64,000 bases of DNA from Mycolicibacterium litorale (GTDB lineage: Bacteria > Actinomycetota > Actinomycetes > Mycobacteriales > Mycobacteriaceae), in NCBI GenBank assembly GCA_002007745.1, contig CP019882.1:4402001-4466000 (forward strand), given 5' to 3'. Below are positions 34,218 to 41,336 of the stretch, piece after piece (the first letter of the stretch is position 1; every line of letters begins with the position of its first letter). The notes under the pieces are model-generated. The model was not told where the DNA came from and ran no database searches. It saw nothing but the letters and a program-made list of their open reading frames with translations. The position numbers and the translations under genes were made by a program.

Positions 34218-34603
34218 TGTTCGGAGCCCGATGCCCATCGCACCGCCGGCGGGCTGAACAGCAACGCCAGCACCGCCACGGCGACCACCCCCATCGCCAC
34301 CGCGTACACGGGCTGATGTGAGCGCACGATGTACCAGGCCACCGGCAGCAGCAGCAGGTTGGCGAACACGGCAATCCCGCGGCCCCAGCGCCGGCCGGTG
34401 GCCAGTGCCCACCCCGCGGCCAGCACGGCGGCTCCCATCACCGCGAACCAGGCAGCCGTGCCGAAGCCGTTGACGATGTGCTGGTCGGCGCCGGCGAACC
34501 CGCGCAGCACCAGCACGGCCGCAACGACGAGCGCCACCACGCCCTCGGCGGCCGCCACCAAGCCGGCGTAGCGGACCACCGGCGGGAATCGACCATCAGT
34601 CAC
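34214..34603 (-). CDS. Small integral membrane protein (Rv3217c type)
   Basis: A 129-residue hydrophobic protein with four predicted membrane helices (LVAAAEGVVALVVAAVLVL, AWFAVMGAAVLAAGWAL, IAVFANLLLLPVAWYIV, MGVVAVAVLALLF). GTG 34603 is used. The frame is open farther upstream but that part is the shadow of the GtrA gene. No motif beyond the family is seen. Confidence 0.82.
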   Translation of the reverse strand: MTDGRFPPVVRYAGLVAAAEGVVALVVAAVLVLRGFAGADQHIVNGFGTAAWFAVMGAAVLAAGWALATGRRWGRGIAVFANLLLLPVAWYIVRSHQPVYAVAMGVVAVAVLALLFSPPAVRWASGSEH

Positions 34604-34623
34604 GCCAGTACCGTACCGACCGC

Positions 34624-35097
34624 TCAGCGCCGGAACACCACCCACCGCATGGCGCAGTACATGTAGATCCCTTCGCAGGCGCCGGCCGCCATCCGGGCCA
34701 GGTGGTACTCCAGCCCCAGCGCGCGCAGCGCGGTGGAGACCCCGAGGATGAAAGCCAGGTAGTTGATCACCACCACCACGACGTAGATCGCGATCTGCGG
34801 CCCGATCTCGCCGTGGGACTGGAAGTTGACCACCCGGTTGAGCACATAGCTGGCCGCGAAGGCACACGCGTAGGCCAGCGTCACGGCGATGCCGAAGGGT
34901 GTGTGCACAACCCCGTGCAACAACGTGAGCACCACCAGATCCAGTGCGAAGGTGCCGGAGTTGATCACGACGAAGCCCAGAAAAGTCGGCGCCACAACGG
35001 AGTTCAGCCCGAACGGCAACCGCGCGACGACCGCCTCGCAAGCCCGGTGAAGCCAGCCCACAGCGCTGGCCGAGCCTGGCTCCCACTCCACGATCAC
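34624..35097 (-). CDS. GtrA-family membrane protein
   Basis: About 157 residues with four transmembrane helices in the GtrA pattern: FLGFVVINSGTFALDLVVL, AVTLAYACAFAASYVLNR, FQSHGEIGPQIAIYVVVVVI, and a final helix ending CEGIYMYCAMRWVVFRR. GtrA proteins help move lipid-linked sugars across the membrane for cell-wall glycan decoration. GTG 35097 is a reasoned start (GTG 35091 also fits); the open frame reaches 35298. Extra relative to the M. tuberculosis order. Confidence 0.78.
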   Translation of the reverse strand: MIVEWEPGSASAVGWLHRACEAVVARLPFGLNSVVAPTFLGFVVINSGTFALDLVVLTLLHGVVHTPFGIAVTLAYACAFAASYVLNRVVNFQSHGEIGPQIAIYVVVVVINYLAFILGVSTALRALGLEYHLARMAAGACEGIYMYCAMRWVVFRR

Positions 35098-35188
35098 GTC
35101 GCGAGCTTGCCACCGGCAGCTGACCGGCTCGTGATGAGCAGGCGAACACTTCGAACGCGGGCTCGGCGCCCGGTTAGGCTCGAACCTC

Positions 35189-36163
35189 GTGCGCGCCGTC
35201 CTGATCGTGAATCCCAACGCCACTTCGACCACCGCCGCCGGCCGCGATCTGCTCGCCCATGCGCTGGAAAGCCGGGTGGACTTGACCGTCGTCCACACCG
35301 ATCACCGCGGCCACGCGATCGAGATCGCCGCAGACGCCCGCCGCGACGGGATCGATGTGATCATCGTGCACGGCGGCGACGGCACGGTGAACGAAGTCGT
35401 CAACGGGCTGCTCGGCCAACCCGGCGGGCAGGAGCGCCAGACCGCGCTGCCCGCGGTCGCCGTCGTCCCGGGCGGATCGGCCAACGTCTTCGCCCGGGCG
35501 CTGGGCATCAGTCCCGACCCGATCGAAGCCACCAACCAACTCATCGACCAGCTCAGCGCCCGCCGCAACGGCGCCGCCTGGCGCCAGATCGGACTGATGG
35601 ACTGCGGGGAACGCTGGGCGGTGTTCACCGCCGGGATGGGTGTCGACGGTGACGTGGTCGCCGCGGTCGAGGCCCAACGCGCCAAAGGACGCAAGGTCAC
35701 CGCGGGCCGCTACGTGCGGGTGGCGGTCCGCGAGGTGCTGGCCAGCGTCCGCCGGGAACCGCGGCTGACGCTCGAACTGCCGGGCCGCGAGCCGGTGCCC
35801 GGAGTGCACTTCGCGTTCATCTCCAACTCCAGCCCCTGGACCTACGCCAACGCCAGGCCGGTGTGGACCAATCCCGACACCACCTTCGAGACGGGGCTGG
35901 GGGTATTCGCCACGACCAGCATGAACGCGTGGAAGAACCTGATGCTGGTGCGCCGGATGCTGTCGAAGAAGGCCGACATCAAGGCCAGCCACCTCATCCG
36001 CGAGGACGACGTGCCGTGGGTGCGGATCACCGCGTCCGAACCAGTCGCCAGCCAGATCGACGGAGATTTTCTCGGCCTTCGCGCCGAAATGACGTTCCGA
36101 GCGGTCCCGGCGGCGCTGAACGTGGTGGCTCCCCCACCGCAAAACAAGGCTGACCTGGGATGA
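35189..36163 (+). CDS. Diacylglycerol/lipid kinase family protein
   Basis: A 324-residue DAGK-catalytic-domain enzyme (Rv3218 type). The nucleotide motif HGGDGTVNE is at 61-69, with VPGGSANVFARAL following, and the C-terminal beta domain ends with QIDGDFLG. It phosphorylates a lipid or sphingoid-like alcohol; the exact substrate is unknown. GTG 35189 is the start. Divergent from the GtrA gene by 91 bp. Confidence 0.9.
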   Translation: MRAVLIVNPNATSTTAAGRDLLAHALESRVDLTVVHTDHRGHAIEIAADARRDGIDVIIVHGGDGTVNEVVNGLLGQPGGQERQTALPAVAVVPGGSANVFARALGISPDPIEATNQLIDQLSARRNGAAWRQIGLMDCGERWAVFTAGMGVDGDVVAAVEAQRAKGRKVTAGRYVRVAVREVLASVRREPRLTLELPGREPVPGVHFAFISNSSPWTYANARPVWTNPDTTFETGLGVFATTSMNAWKNLMLVRRMLSKKADIKASHLIREDDVPWVRITASEPVASQIDGDFLGLRAEMTFRAVPAALNVVAPPPQNKADLG

Positions 36164-36244
36164 TTCCGAACCTGCCGCTGATCGAGGGCGCAGGTGGATT
36201 GAGTGTAGTACAAACGGGTAGAGGGTTTGAGAACGTCCCCCTGT

Positions 36245-36282
36245 AGTGACGTTGCACACGTGTTAACTGAGTCCTATTGACA
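36245..36282 (+). promoter_or_regulatory. whiB1 promoter region with candidate CRP site
   Basis: AGTGACGTTGCACACG (36245-36260) resembles the CRP-type site (TGTGA-N6-TCACA) that controls whiB1 in M. tuberculosis. It lies upstream of a TTGACA -35-like hexamer at 36277-36282. A -10 could not be assigned with confidence. The 238-bp interval 36164-36401 holds no gene, and AAGGAG at its end is the whiB1 ribosome site. Confidence 0.45.
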
Positions 36283-36401
36283 TCCGTCGAGGCTGTGAAA
36301 CGATCGGATGCAACAACGCAGAAACATTTATGTGCACGCGTTAACAGCCGAAGGTAAAAACCAGTGCGCTTCGCCGCGCACATAGTAAGGAGTAGCGACA
36401 A

Positions 36402-36656
36402 ATGGATTGGCGCCATAAGGCGGTCTGCCGTGACGAGGATCCGGAACTGTTCTTCCCCGTGGGGAACAGCGGCCCGGCGCTCGCCCAGATCGCTGACGCG
36501 AAGCTCGTCTGTAACCGGTGCCCGGTGACCACCGAGTGCCTGACCTGGGCTTTGGATTCCGGACAGGATGCCGGCGTGTGGGGCGGAATGAGCGAGGACG
36601 AACGTCGTGCGCTCAAGCGCCGCAACGCTCGCACCCGCGCGCGCAGCACTGTCTGA
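36402..36656 (+). CDS. whiB1: WhiB1, NO-responsive Fe-S transcription factor
   Basis: An 84-residue Wbl protein with cluster ligands C9, C37, C40 and C46, the GVWGG turn near 58-62 and a basic C-terminal tail (RRALKRRNARTRARS). WhiB1 binds sigma-A through its 4Fe-4S cluster and is sensitive to nitric oxide; essential in M. tuberculosis. ATG 36402 is preceded by AAGGAG. Ends at a strong terminator shared with pdtaS. Confidence 0.96.
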   Translation: MDWRHKAVCRDEDPELFFPVGNSGPALAQIADAKLVCNRCPVTTECLTWALDSGQDAGVWGGMSEDERRALKRRNARTRARSTV

Positions 36657-36674
36657 GCCCGTATCGCAGCACGA

Positions 36675-36720
36675 AAAGATCGCGGCCCCGGCAAATGTCC
36701 CGGGCCGCGATCTTTATTTT
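36675..36720. terminator. Bidirectional intrinsic terminator between whiB1 and pdtaS
   Basis: AAAGATCGCGGCCC (36675-36688) pairs perfectly with GGGCCGCGATCTTT (36702-36715). On the plus strand the hairpin is followed by ATTTT; on the minus strand it is followed by a T-rich CTTTTCG, so it can serve both converging genes. Confidence 0.88.
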
Positions 36721-36744
36721 CGAATGTAGCTTTCGTCACATTTG

Positions 36745-38241
36745 CTATTGCGGCACCCGCGCGCTTGAACGCCGCCCGAGTGGGACCCGCAACACGACAT
36801 CCGTCCCGCCCCCGGGAACGTCGTGCATTCCCAGGGAGCCGTCCAGTTCAGCGGTGACCAGCGTCCGCACGATCTGCAGACCCAGCCGGTCGGATTTCTC
36901 CAGGCTGAATCCGTCTGGAAGGCCGCGCCCGTCGTCGTGCACCACCACATCCAGCCACCGCGCGGAGCGTTCCGCCCGGATCGTGACGCAGCCCTGCTTG
37001 GCCGACGAATCGAAGGCGTGCTCGATCGCGTTCTGAACCAGCTCGGTGACCACCATGACCAACGCGGTCGCCCGGTCGGCGTCGAGCACACCGAGTGCCC
37101 CTTCGCGGTTGATACGGATCGGCGTGTCGACCCGGGCGACGTCGTTCATGATCGGCAGGATCCGGTCGATCACCTCGTCGAGGTTCACTTCTTCATCCAC
37201 CGACATCGACAGCGCCTCGTGCACCTGGGCGATCGAAGCCACCCGCCGCACCGACTCCGTCAACGCCTCACGGGCCTCCCCGTTACTGGTTCGACGGGCC
37301 TGCAGGCGCAGCAGGGCCGCGACGGTCTGCAGGTTGTTCTTCACCCGGTGATGGATCTCGCGGATTGTCGCGTCCTTGGACAGCAGAGCGCGGTCGCGGC
37401 GCTTCACCTCGGTGACATCCCGGATCAGCATCGCCGCCCCGGCAGCGGCCCCGTGAACCACCAGAGGCAGGGTGCGCAGCAGCACCGCGGCGCCGCCGGC
37501 GTCAACCTCCAGGCGCATGCTCGCTCCGCCGGACAGTGAGTCCCGCACGTGTTCGGCCAACTCCTGGGCTTCGAACGGGTCGGAGATCAACGGCCGGGTG
37601 ATCGCCACCAGGTTGTGGCCCTCCAGTTCGGCGCTCAGTCCCATCCGGTGATAGGCGGACAGGGCGTTCGGGCTGGCGTAGGCCACCACACCGTCGACGT
37701 CGAGCCGGATGAAGCCGTCGCCCACGCGCGGGCTGGACCGGGACAACGCCAGATCTCCGACATTGGGAAAGGTGCCCTCGGACAGCATGTGCAGCAGGTT
37801 GCCCGCGCAGTCCAGATAGGCCTTTTCCAGCGGCGAGGACGTGCGACGTTCGGCTAGCGCGGTCTGGTGGGTCAGGACGGCCACGACCTGCCCGTTGTAC
37901 TGGACCGGGACTGCTTCGACGTTGAGGCCCGGTTCTCGCAGCTCGGTGTCGGCGTCCCCCCGGCCGATCGCACCGGAGGTGAACGCCACGGACACCAGCG
38001 GCAGCTCGGACGCGGCGACGACGGTGCCGACGGCGTCCTTGAGCAGCACGGTCGGAGCGGTGTTGGGTCGGCATTGGGCAACGCACACCAGAGCGCCGTC
38101 GTCGCGGCGCACCCACATCAGGTAATCGGCGAACGAGAGGTCGGCCAAGAGCTGCCACTCGCCGACCACCGCATGCAGGTGGTCCACGGCGCTGCCGGGC
38201 AGCACCGTGTGCTCGGCGAGCAGGTCACCGAGGGTGGACAC
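36745..38241 (-). CDS. pdtaS: PdtaS, HisKA_2-type sensor histidine kinase
   Basis: A 498-residue cytosolic kinase: N-terminal GAF (about 1-150), PAS (about 170-280), then a HisKA_2 dimerisation region with EIHHRVKNNLQT (phospho-acceptor His near 300) and HATPase with NAIEHAF, VHDDGRGLPDGF and GGGTDVVLRVP. No membrane segments. In M. tuberculosis (Rv3220c) it phosphorylates the RNA-binding antiterminator PdtaR, which is not in this window. The GTG start at 38241 is 4 bp from the stop of the biotinyl-domain gene upstream. Confidence 0.93.
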   Translation of the reverse strand: MSTLGDLLAEHTVLPGSAVDHLHAVVGEWQLLADLSFADYLMWVRRDDGALVCVAQCRPNTAPTVLLKDAVGTVVAASELPLVSVAFTSGAIGRGDADTELREPGLNVEAVPVQYNGQVVAVLTHQTALAERRTSSPLEKAYLDCAGNLLHMLSEGTFPNVGDLALSRSSPRVGDGFIRLDVDGVVAYASPNALSAYHRMGLSAELEGHNLVAITRPLISDPFEAQELAEHVRDSLSGGASMRLEVDAGGAAVLLRTLPLVVHGAAAGAAMLIRDVTEVKRRDRALLSKDATIREIHHRVKNNLQTVAALLRLQARRTSNGEAREALTESVRRVASIAQVHEALSMSVDEEVNLDEVIDRILPIMNDVARVDTPIRINREGALGVLDADRATALVMVVTELVQNAIEHAFDSSAKQGCVTIRAERSARWLDVVVHDDGRGLPDGFSLEKSDRLGLQIVRTLVTAELDGSLGMHDVPGGGTDVVLRVPLGRRSSARVPQ

Positions 38242-38245
38242 GAAG

Positions 38246-38461
38246 CTAGTCGATCACGGCAATGAGGTCGCCGGCCTGGATGACGTCGCCCACCGACACG
38301 CTGACCTCGGTGACGGTGCCCGCGACTTCCGCGAGCACCGGAATCTCCATCTTCATCGACTCCAGCAGCACCAGGATGTCGCCCGCGCCGATCTGGTCTC
38401 CCTTGTTGACCACAACCTCGAGCACACTGGCCACGATCTCGGCGCGCACATCCTCGGCCAT
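38246..38461 (-). CDS. Biotinyl/lipoyl-domain carrier protein (TB7.3)
   Basis: A 71-residue free-standing biotin carrier domain, near identical in form to M. tuberculosis TB7.3 (Rv3221c). The biotinylated Lys is in LLESMKMEIPV. ATG 38461 gives the family length, with GAGGGTGAGA upstream. It sits just before pdtaS (4-bp gap). The partner carboxylase is not in the window. Confidence 0.92.
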   Translation of the reverse strand: MAEDVRAEIVASVLEVVVNKGDQIGAGDILVLLESMKMEIPVLAEVAGTVTEVSVSVGDVIQAGDLIAVID

Positions 38462-38576
38462 TCTCACCCTCACTCTTTGTCTCAGTCGGCTCTATCGAAC
38501 CACAACACCGGGTGGTCAGCGGTTCGATGGCGCCGTGAGACACTGTATTCAAGCGTCGAACCAATGGAGGTACATC

Positions 38577-38651
38577 ATGGCCAAGCGTGGCCGTAAGAAG
38601 CGGGACCGCAAGCACAGCAAGGCTAACCACGGCAAGCGGCCCAACAGCTGA
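38577..38651 (+). CDS. 50S ribosomal protein bL37 (24 residues)
   Basis: A 24-residue, highly basic peptide beginning MAKRGRKKRDRKHSK and ending GKRPNS. It matches my recollection of bL37, found in the mycobacterial 70S ribosome by cryo-EM. ATG 38577 has GGAGG 7 nt upstream and the ORF is followed within 20 bp by an intrinsic terminator, a complete small transcription unit. Too short for ordinary gene calling. Confidence 0.85.
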   Translation: MAKRGRKKRDRKHSKANHGKRPNS

Positions 38652-38669
38652 TACACCCAGCTGATAGAC

Positions 38670-38697
38670 AAAGTGCCCGGCGTACGCCGGGCACTTT
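38670..38697 (+). terminator. Intrinsic terminator after bL37
   Basis: AAAGTGCCCGGCG (38670-38682) pairs with CGCCGGGCACTTT around a tiny loop, followed by TTTTGT. It also points toward the end of rshA on the other strand. Confidence 0.85.
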
Positions 38698-38729
38698 TGT
38701 ATTGACGACTCAGCCGCGCAGGTGGGCGG

Positions 38730-39044
38730 TCAACCGCGCCGGATGATCGTCGTCCGGCTGATCTCCAGGCGCACCCGCTCGAGCAGATGCTGGGGCGCCT
38801 TCTCTCCGCTGCACTTCTTGGCCACCAGGCTCTTGATCCGTTCCTCCACGCCGTAGTAGCGCAGGCAGGTCGGGCATTCCTCCAGGTGATGCCGCAGGCG
38901 GTCGCGGGTCTCCGTGGTGCATTCGCCGTCGAGCAGCGTCCACACCTCGGCGATTACCGCGGCACACTCCGGATGGTTCGGATCGACCGGTCCGATCGGC
39001 GGGCGCCACTCGGCCTCGCCGGCGGATACCTGATCGTCGGTCAT
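38730..39044 (-). CDS. rshA: RshA, zinc-binding anti-sigma factor of SigH
   Basis: A 104-residue ZAS-family anti-sigma factor. The HxxxCxxC motif is H53-LEE-C57-PT-C60, the redox switch that releases SigH when oxidised. Other cysteines: C27, C42 and C78. Its ATG overlaps the sigH stop by 4 bp (ATGA), ensuring balanced synthesis. Corresponds to Rv3221A. Confidence 0.94.
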   Translation of the reverse strand: MTDDQVSAGEAEWRPPIGPVDPNHPECAAVIAEVWTLLDGECTTETRDRLRHHLEECPTCLRYYGVEERIKSLVAKKCSGEKAPQHLLERVRLEISRTTIIRRG

Positions 39045-39814
39045 GACGACACCTCCTCGGGTTCGTCCGCTTCGGCCCGCCGGGAAAACCCACGCTCCTT
39101 GGCGACATCAGCCAACAAGGTGCGTAGCTGGCGCCTGCCTCGATGCAGCCGGGACATCACCGTCCCGATCGGAGTATCCATGATTTCGGCGATCTCCTTA
39201 TACGGGAAGCCCTCGACGTCTGCGTAGTACACCGCCATCCGAAACTCCTCCGGCAAGGCCTGCAGAGCTTCTTTGATCTCGGTGTCGGGTAGCAGTTCGA
39301 GCGCTTCGACCTCGGCCGACCGCAATCCGGTCGAGGTGTGTTCGGCGTTGGCCGCCAGCTGCCAGTCGGTGATCTCCTCGGTCGGATACTCCGCCGGCTG
39401 ACGCTGCTTCTTGCGGTAGCTGTTGATGTAGGTGTTGGTCAGGATCCGGTACAACCACGCCTTCAGGTTGGTTCCCTCGCGGAACGACCGGAACCCGGCG
39501 TAGGCCTTGACCATGGTTTCCTGCAGCAGGTCTTCGGCGTCGGCCGGGTTTCGCGTCATGCGAAGCGCACCACCGTAGAGCTGGTCGAGCAGCGGGATCG
39601 CGTCGCGTTCGAAGCGCGCGGTCAACTCCGCGTCGGACTCCTCACGCGTCACGGTCTGGGCTGAACCCGAGCCGTCGGTGTCGTCGATGTCGGTCATCGT
39701 GGGTGACACAGTCCCTTCTGCCGCGGCGCCCGTGAAGAGCTCCGGCAGCGGTATCGGACGAACGAGAAATACGGGTGCCTGCGCTTCGACCATCAGGCTG
39801 ACAGCAGCGGACAC
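39041..39814 (-). CDS. sigH: ECF sigma factor SigH
   Basis: An ECF sigma factor for oxidative and heat stress. Sigma-70 region 2 is at about 75-140 (DAEDLLQETMVKAYAGF ... NLKAWLYRILTNTYINSYR) and region 4 at about 185-240 (EALQALPEEFRMAVYYADVE ... IGTVMSRLHRGRRQLR). GTG 39814 (257 residues) has AAGGAG at ideal spacing. The start matching the 216-residue M. tuberculosis protein would be ATG 39697 and has no good ribosome site. Followed by rshA with overlap and preceded by a SigH-type promoter. Confidence 0.92.
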   Translation of the reverse strand: MSAAVSLMVEAQAPVFLVRPIPLPELFTGAAAEGTVSPTMTDIDDTDGSGSAQTVTREESDAELTARFERDAIPLLDQLYGGALRMTRNPADAEDLLQETMVKAYAGFRSFREGTNLKAWLYRILTNTYINSYRKKQRQPAEYPTEEITDWQLAANAEHTSTGLRSAEVEALELLPDTEIKEALQALPEEFRMAVYYADVEGFPYKEIAEIMDTPIGTVMSRLHRGRRQLRTLLADVAKERGFSRRAEADEPEEVSS

Positions 39815-39894
39815 CGGACTTCTCTCCTTCCAATCCTAAGGCTGTGACCAACAACTTTTTCCGTCGCGGTCCTTGAAAGGTGCGACCACTGTCC

Positions 39895-39923
39895 ACAACG
39901 GGTTTACCGACCGGGCTATTTCC
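39895..39923 (-). promoter_or_regulatory. SigH-type autoregulatory promoter
   Basis: On the minus strand GGAAAT (39918-39923), a 17-nt spacer and CGTTGT (39895-39900) match the SigH/SigE-type consensus GGAA-N17-CGTT. It points at sigH, so the sigma factor probably drives its own operon. The start of the divergent deacylase gene lies only 22 bp away on the other side. Confidence 0.75.
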
Positions 39924-39945
39924 GGTCGTGGTTAAGCTGTGCCGC

Positions 39946-40437
39946 GTGACTCGAGCGGCCACCCCGGCGATCGCCGCCCTGCTGGCAGCGGGTGTGCAGC
40001 ACGAGGTGTTGCGCTACGACCACGACCCGCGGGCGGACTCATTCGGAGACGAGGCCGTCGCCGCGCTCGCCGGCGAGGGCCTGATGCCCGAACAGATCTT
40101 CAAGACGCTGGTCATCGCCGCTGGGTCGACGTTGGCCGTCGCGGTGGTGCCGGTGCCCTCGAAGCTGTCGTTGAAAGCCGCCGCGGCAGCGCTGGGGCTG
40201 TCGAAGGCGACGATGGCCGAGCAGTCGGCGGCCGAGCGGGCCACCGGGTATGTCCTGGGCGGAATCTCCCCCCTGAGCCAGCGCAAGCGGCTGCCGACGG
40301 TGATCGACAGCTCGGCACTGACGTTCGATCGGGTGGCCTGCAGTGCTGGCAAGCGGGGCTTGGAGGTGGCATTGGCGCCGGAGGACCTGGTTTCGCTCAC
40401 CCACGCGGTCACTGCCGATATTCGCGCCCTAGGGTGA
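39946..40437 (+). CDS. ybaK: YbaK/EbsC-type aminoacyl-tRNA deacylase
   Basis: A 163-residue trans-editing protein that hydrolyses mischarged Cys-tRNA(Pro). Family features: QIFKTLVIAA, VVPVPSKLSLKAAAAALG, and TGYVLGGISPLSQRKRLPTVID. GTG 39946 is used. In M. tuberculosis the equivalent is split into two small ORFs (Rv3224A/B); here it is intact. The SDR gene follows 5 bp downstream. Confidence 0.92.
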   Translation: MTRAATPAIAALLAAGVQHEVLRYDHDPRADSFGDEAVAALAGEGLMPEQIFKTLVIAAGSTLAVAVVPVPSKLSLKAAAAALGLSKATMAEQSAAERATGYVLGGISPLSQRKRLPTVIDSSALTFDRVACSAGKRGLEVALAPEDLVSLTHAVTADIRALG

Positions 40438-40442
40438 GGTTC

Positions 40443-41291
40443 ATGTCGTTCGCGGGTAAGACCATGTTCATCTCCGGAGCCAGCCGCGGTATCGGCCTGG
40501 CCATCGCCAAGCGCGTGGCGGCCGACGGCGCCAACATCGCTCTGGTGGCCAAGACCACCGAACCGCACCCGAAGTTGCCGGGCACGATCTACACCGCCGC
40601 CAAGGAGATCGAGGAGGTCGGCGGCCAGGCCTTGCCGATCGTCGGTGACGTCCGCGACGGCGACTCTGTCGCGGCGGCCGTGGCCAAAGCGGTCGAACAG
40701 TTCGGCGGCATCGACATCTGCGTCAACAACGCCTCGGCGATCAACCTCGGGTCCATCGAAGAGGTTCCGCTGAAGCGATTCGATCTGATGAACGGCATCC
40801 AGGTGCGCGGCACCTACGCCGTGTCGCAGGCCTGCATCCCGCACATGAAGGGCCGGGAGAACCCGCACATCCTCACCCTCTCGCCGCCGATCCGGCTGGA
40901 ACCCCAGTGGCTCAAGCCGACGCCGTACATGATGGCGAAATTCGGAATGACTTTGTGCGCCTTGGGTATTGCTGAGGAAATGCGCCCGGCGGGGATCGCC
41001 TCCAACACGTTGTGGCCGCGCACCATGGTGGCCACCGCGGCCGTGCAGAACCTGCTCGGCGGCGACGAGGCGATGGCGCGCTCCCGCCGGCCCGAGGTGT
41101 ACGCCGACGCCGCCTACGCGGTGCTGAGCAGGCCTGCCGGCGAGTACACCGGGCAGACCCTGCTGTGTGAGGACGTGCTGCTGGAGTCCGGCGTCACCGA
41201 CCTGTCGGTCTATGACTGCATCCCGGGCTCGGAGTTGGGGGTCGACCTGTGGGTCGACTCCCCCAACCCGCCCGGCTACCGCAATCCCTAA
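40443..41291 (+). CDS. Short-chain dehydrogenase (HSDL2-like)
   Basis: A 282-residue SDR (Rv3224 type). The cofactor motif is SGASRGIGLA (about 11-20) and NNASA sits near 91-95. The active-site region reads TLSPPIRLEPQWLKPTPYMMAKFG, with the YxxxK written as Y-M-M-A-K and the Ser in LTLSPP. A GTGAGG ribosome site precedes ATG 40443. It reduces an unknown carbonyl or oxidises an alcohol. Probably co-transcribed with ybaK. Confidence 0.9.
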   Translation: MSFAGKTMFISGASRGIGLAIAKRVAADGANIALVAKTTEPHPKLPGTIYTAAKEIEEVGGQALPIVGDVRDGDSVAAAVAKAVEQFGGIDICVNNASAINLGSIEEVPLKRFDLMNGIQVRGTYAVSQACIPHMKGRENPHILTLSPPIRLEPQWLKPTPYMMAKFGMTLCALGIAEEMRPAGIASNTLWPRTMVATAAVQNLLGGDEAMARSRRPEVYADAAYAVLSRPAGEYTGQTLLCEDVLLESGVTDLSVYDCIPGSELGVDLWVDSPNPPGYRNP

Positions 41292-41336
41292 TTTTTCGGG
41301 CGCAGCCCACTGTGTCTAATTTTTCGGGCGGAGCCC
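41288..41336. repeat. Direct repeat of the aldehyde dehydrogenase gene tail
   Basis: CTAATTTTTCGGGCGCAGCC (from 41288) recurs as CTAATTTTTCGGGCGGAGCC (from 41316), one mismatch, 28 bp apart. The second copy encodes the last residues and stop of the aldehyde dehydrogenase on the minus strand, and the first overlaps the SDR stop. It looks like a short local duplication. Confidence 0.85.
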
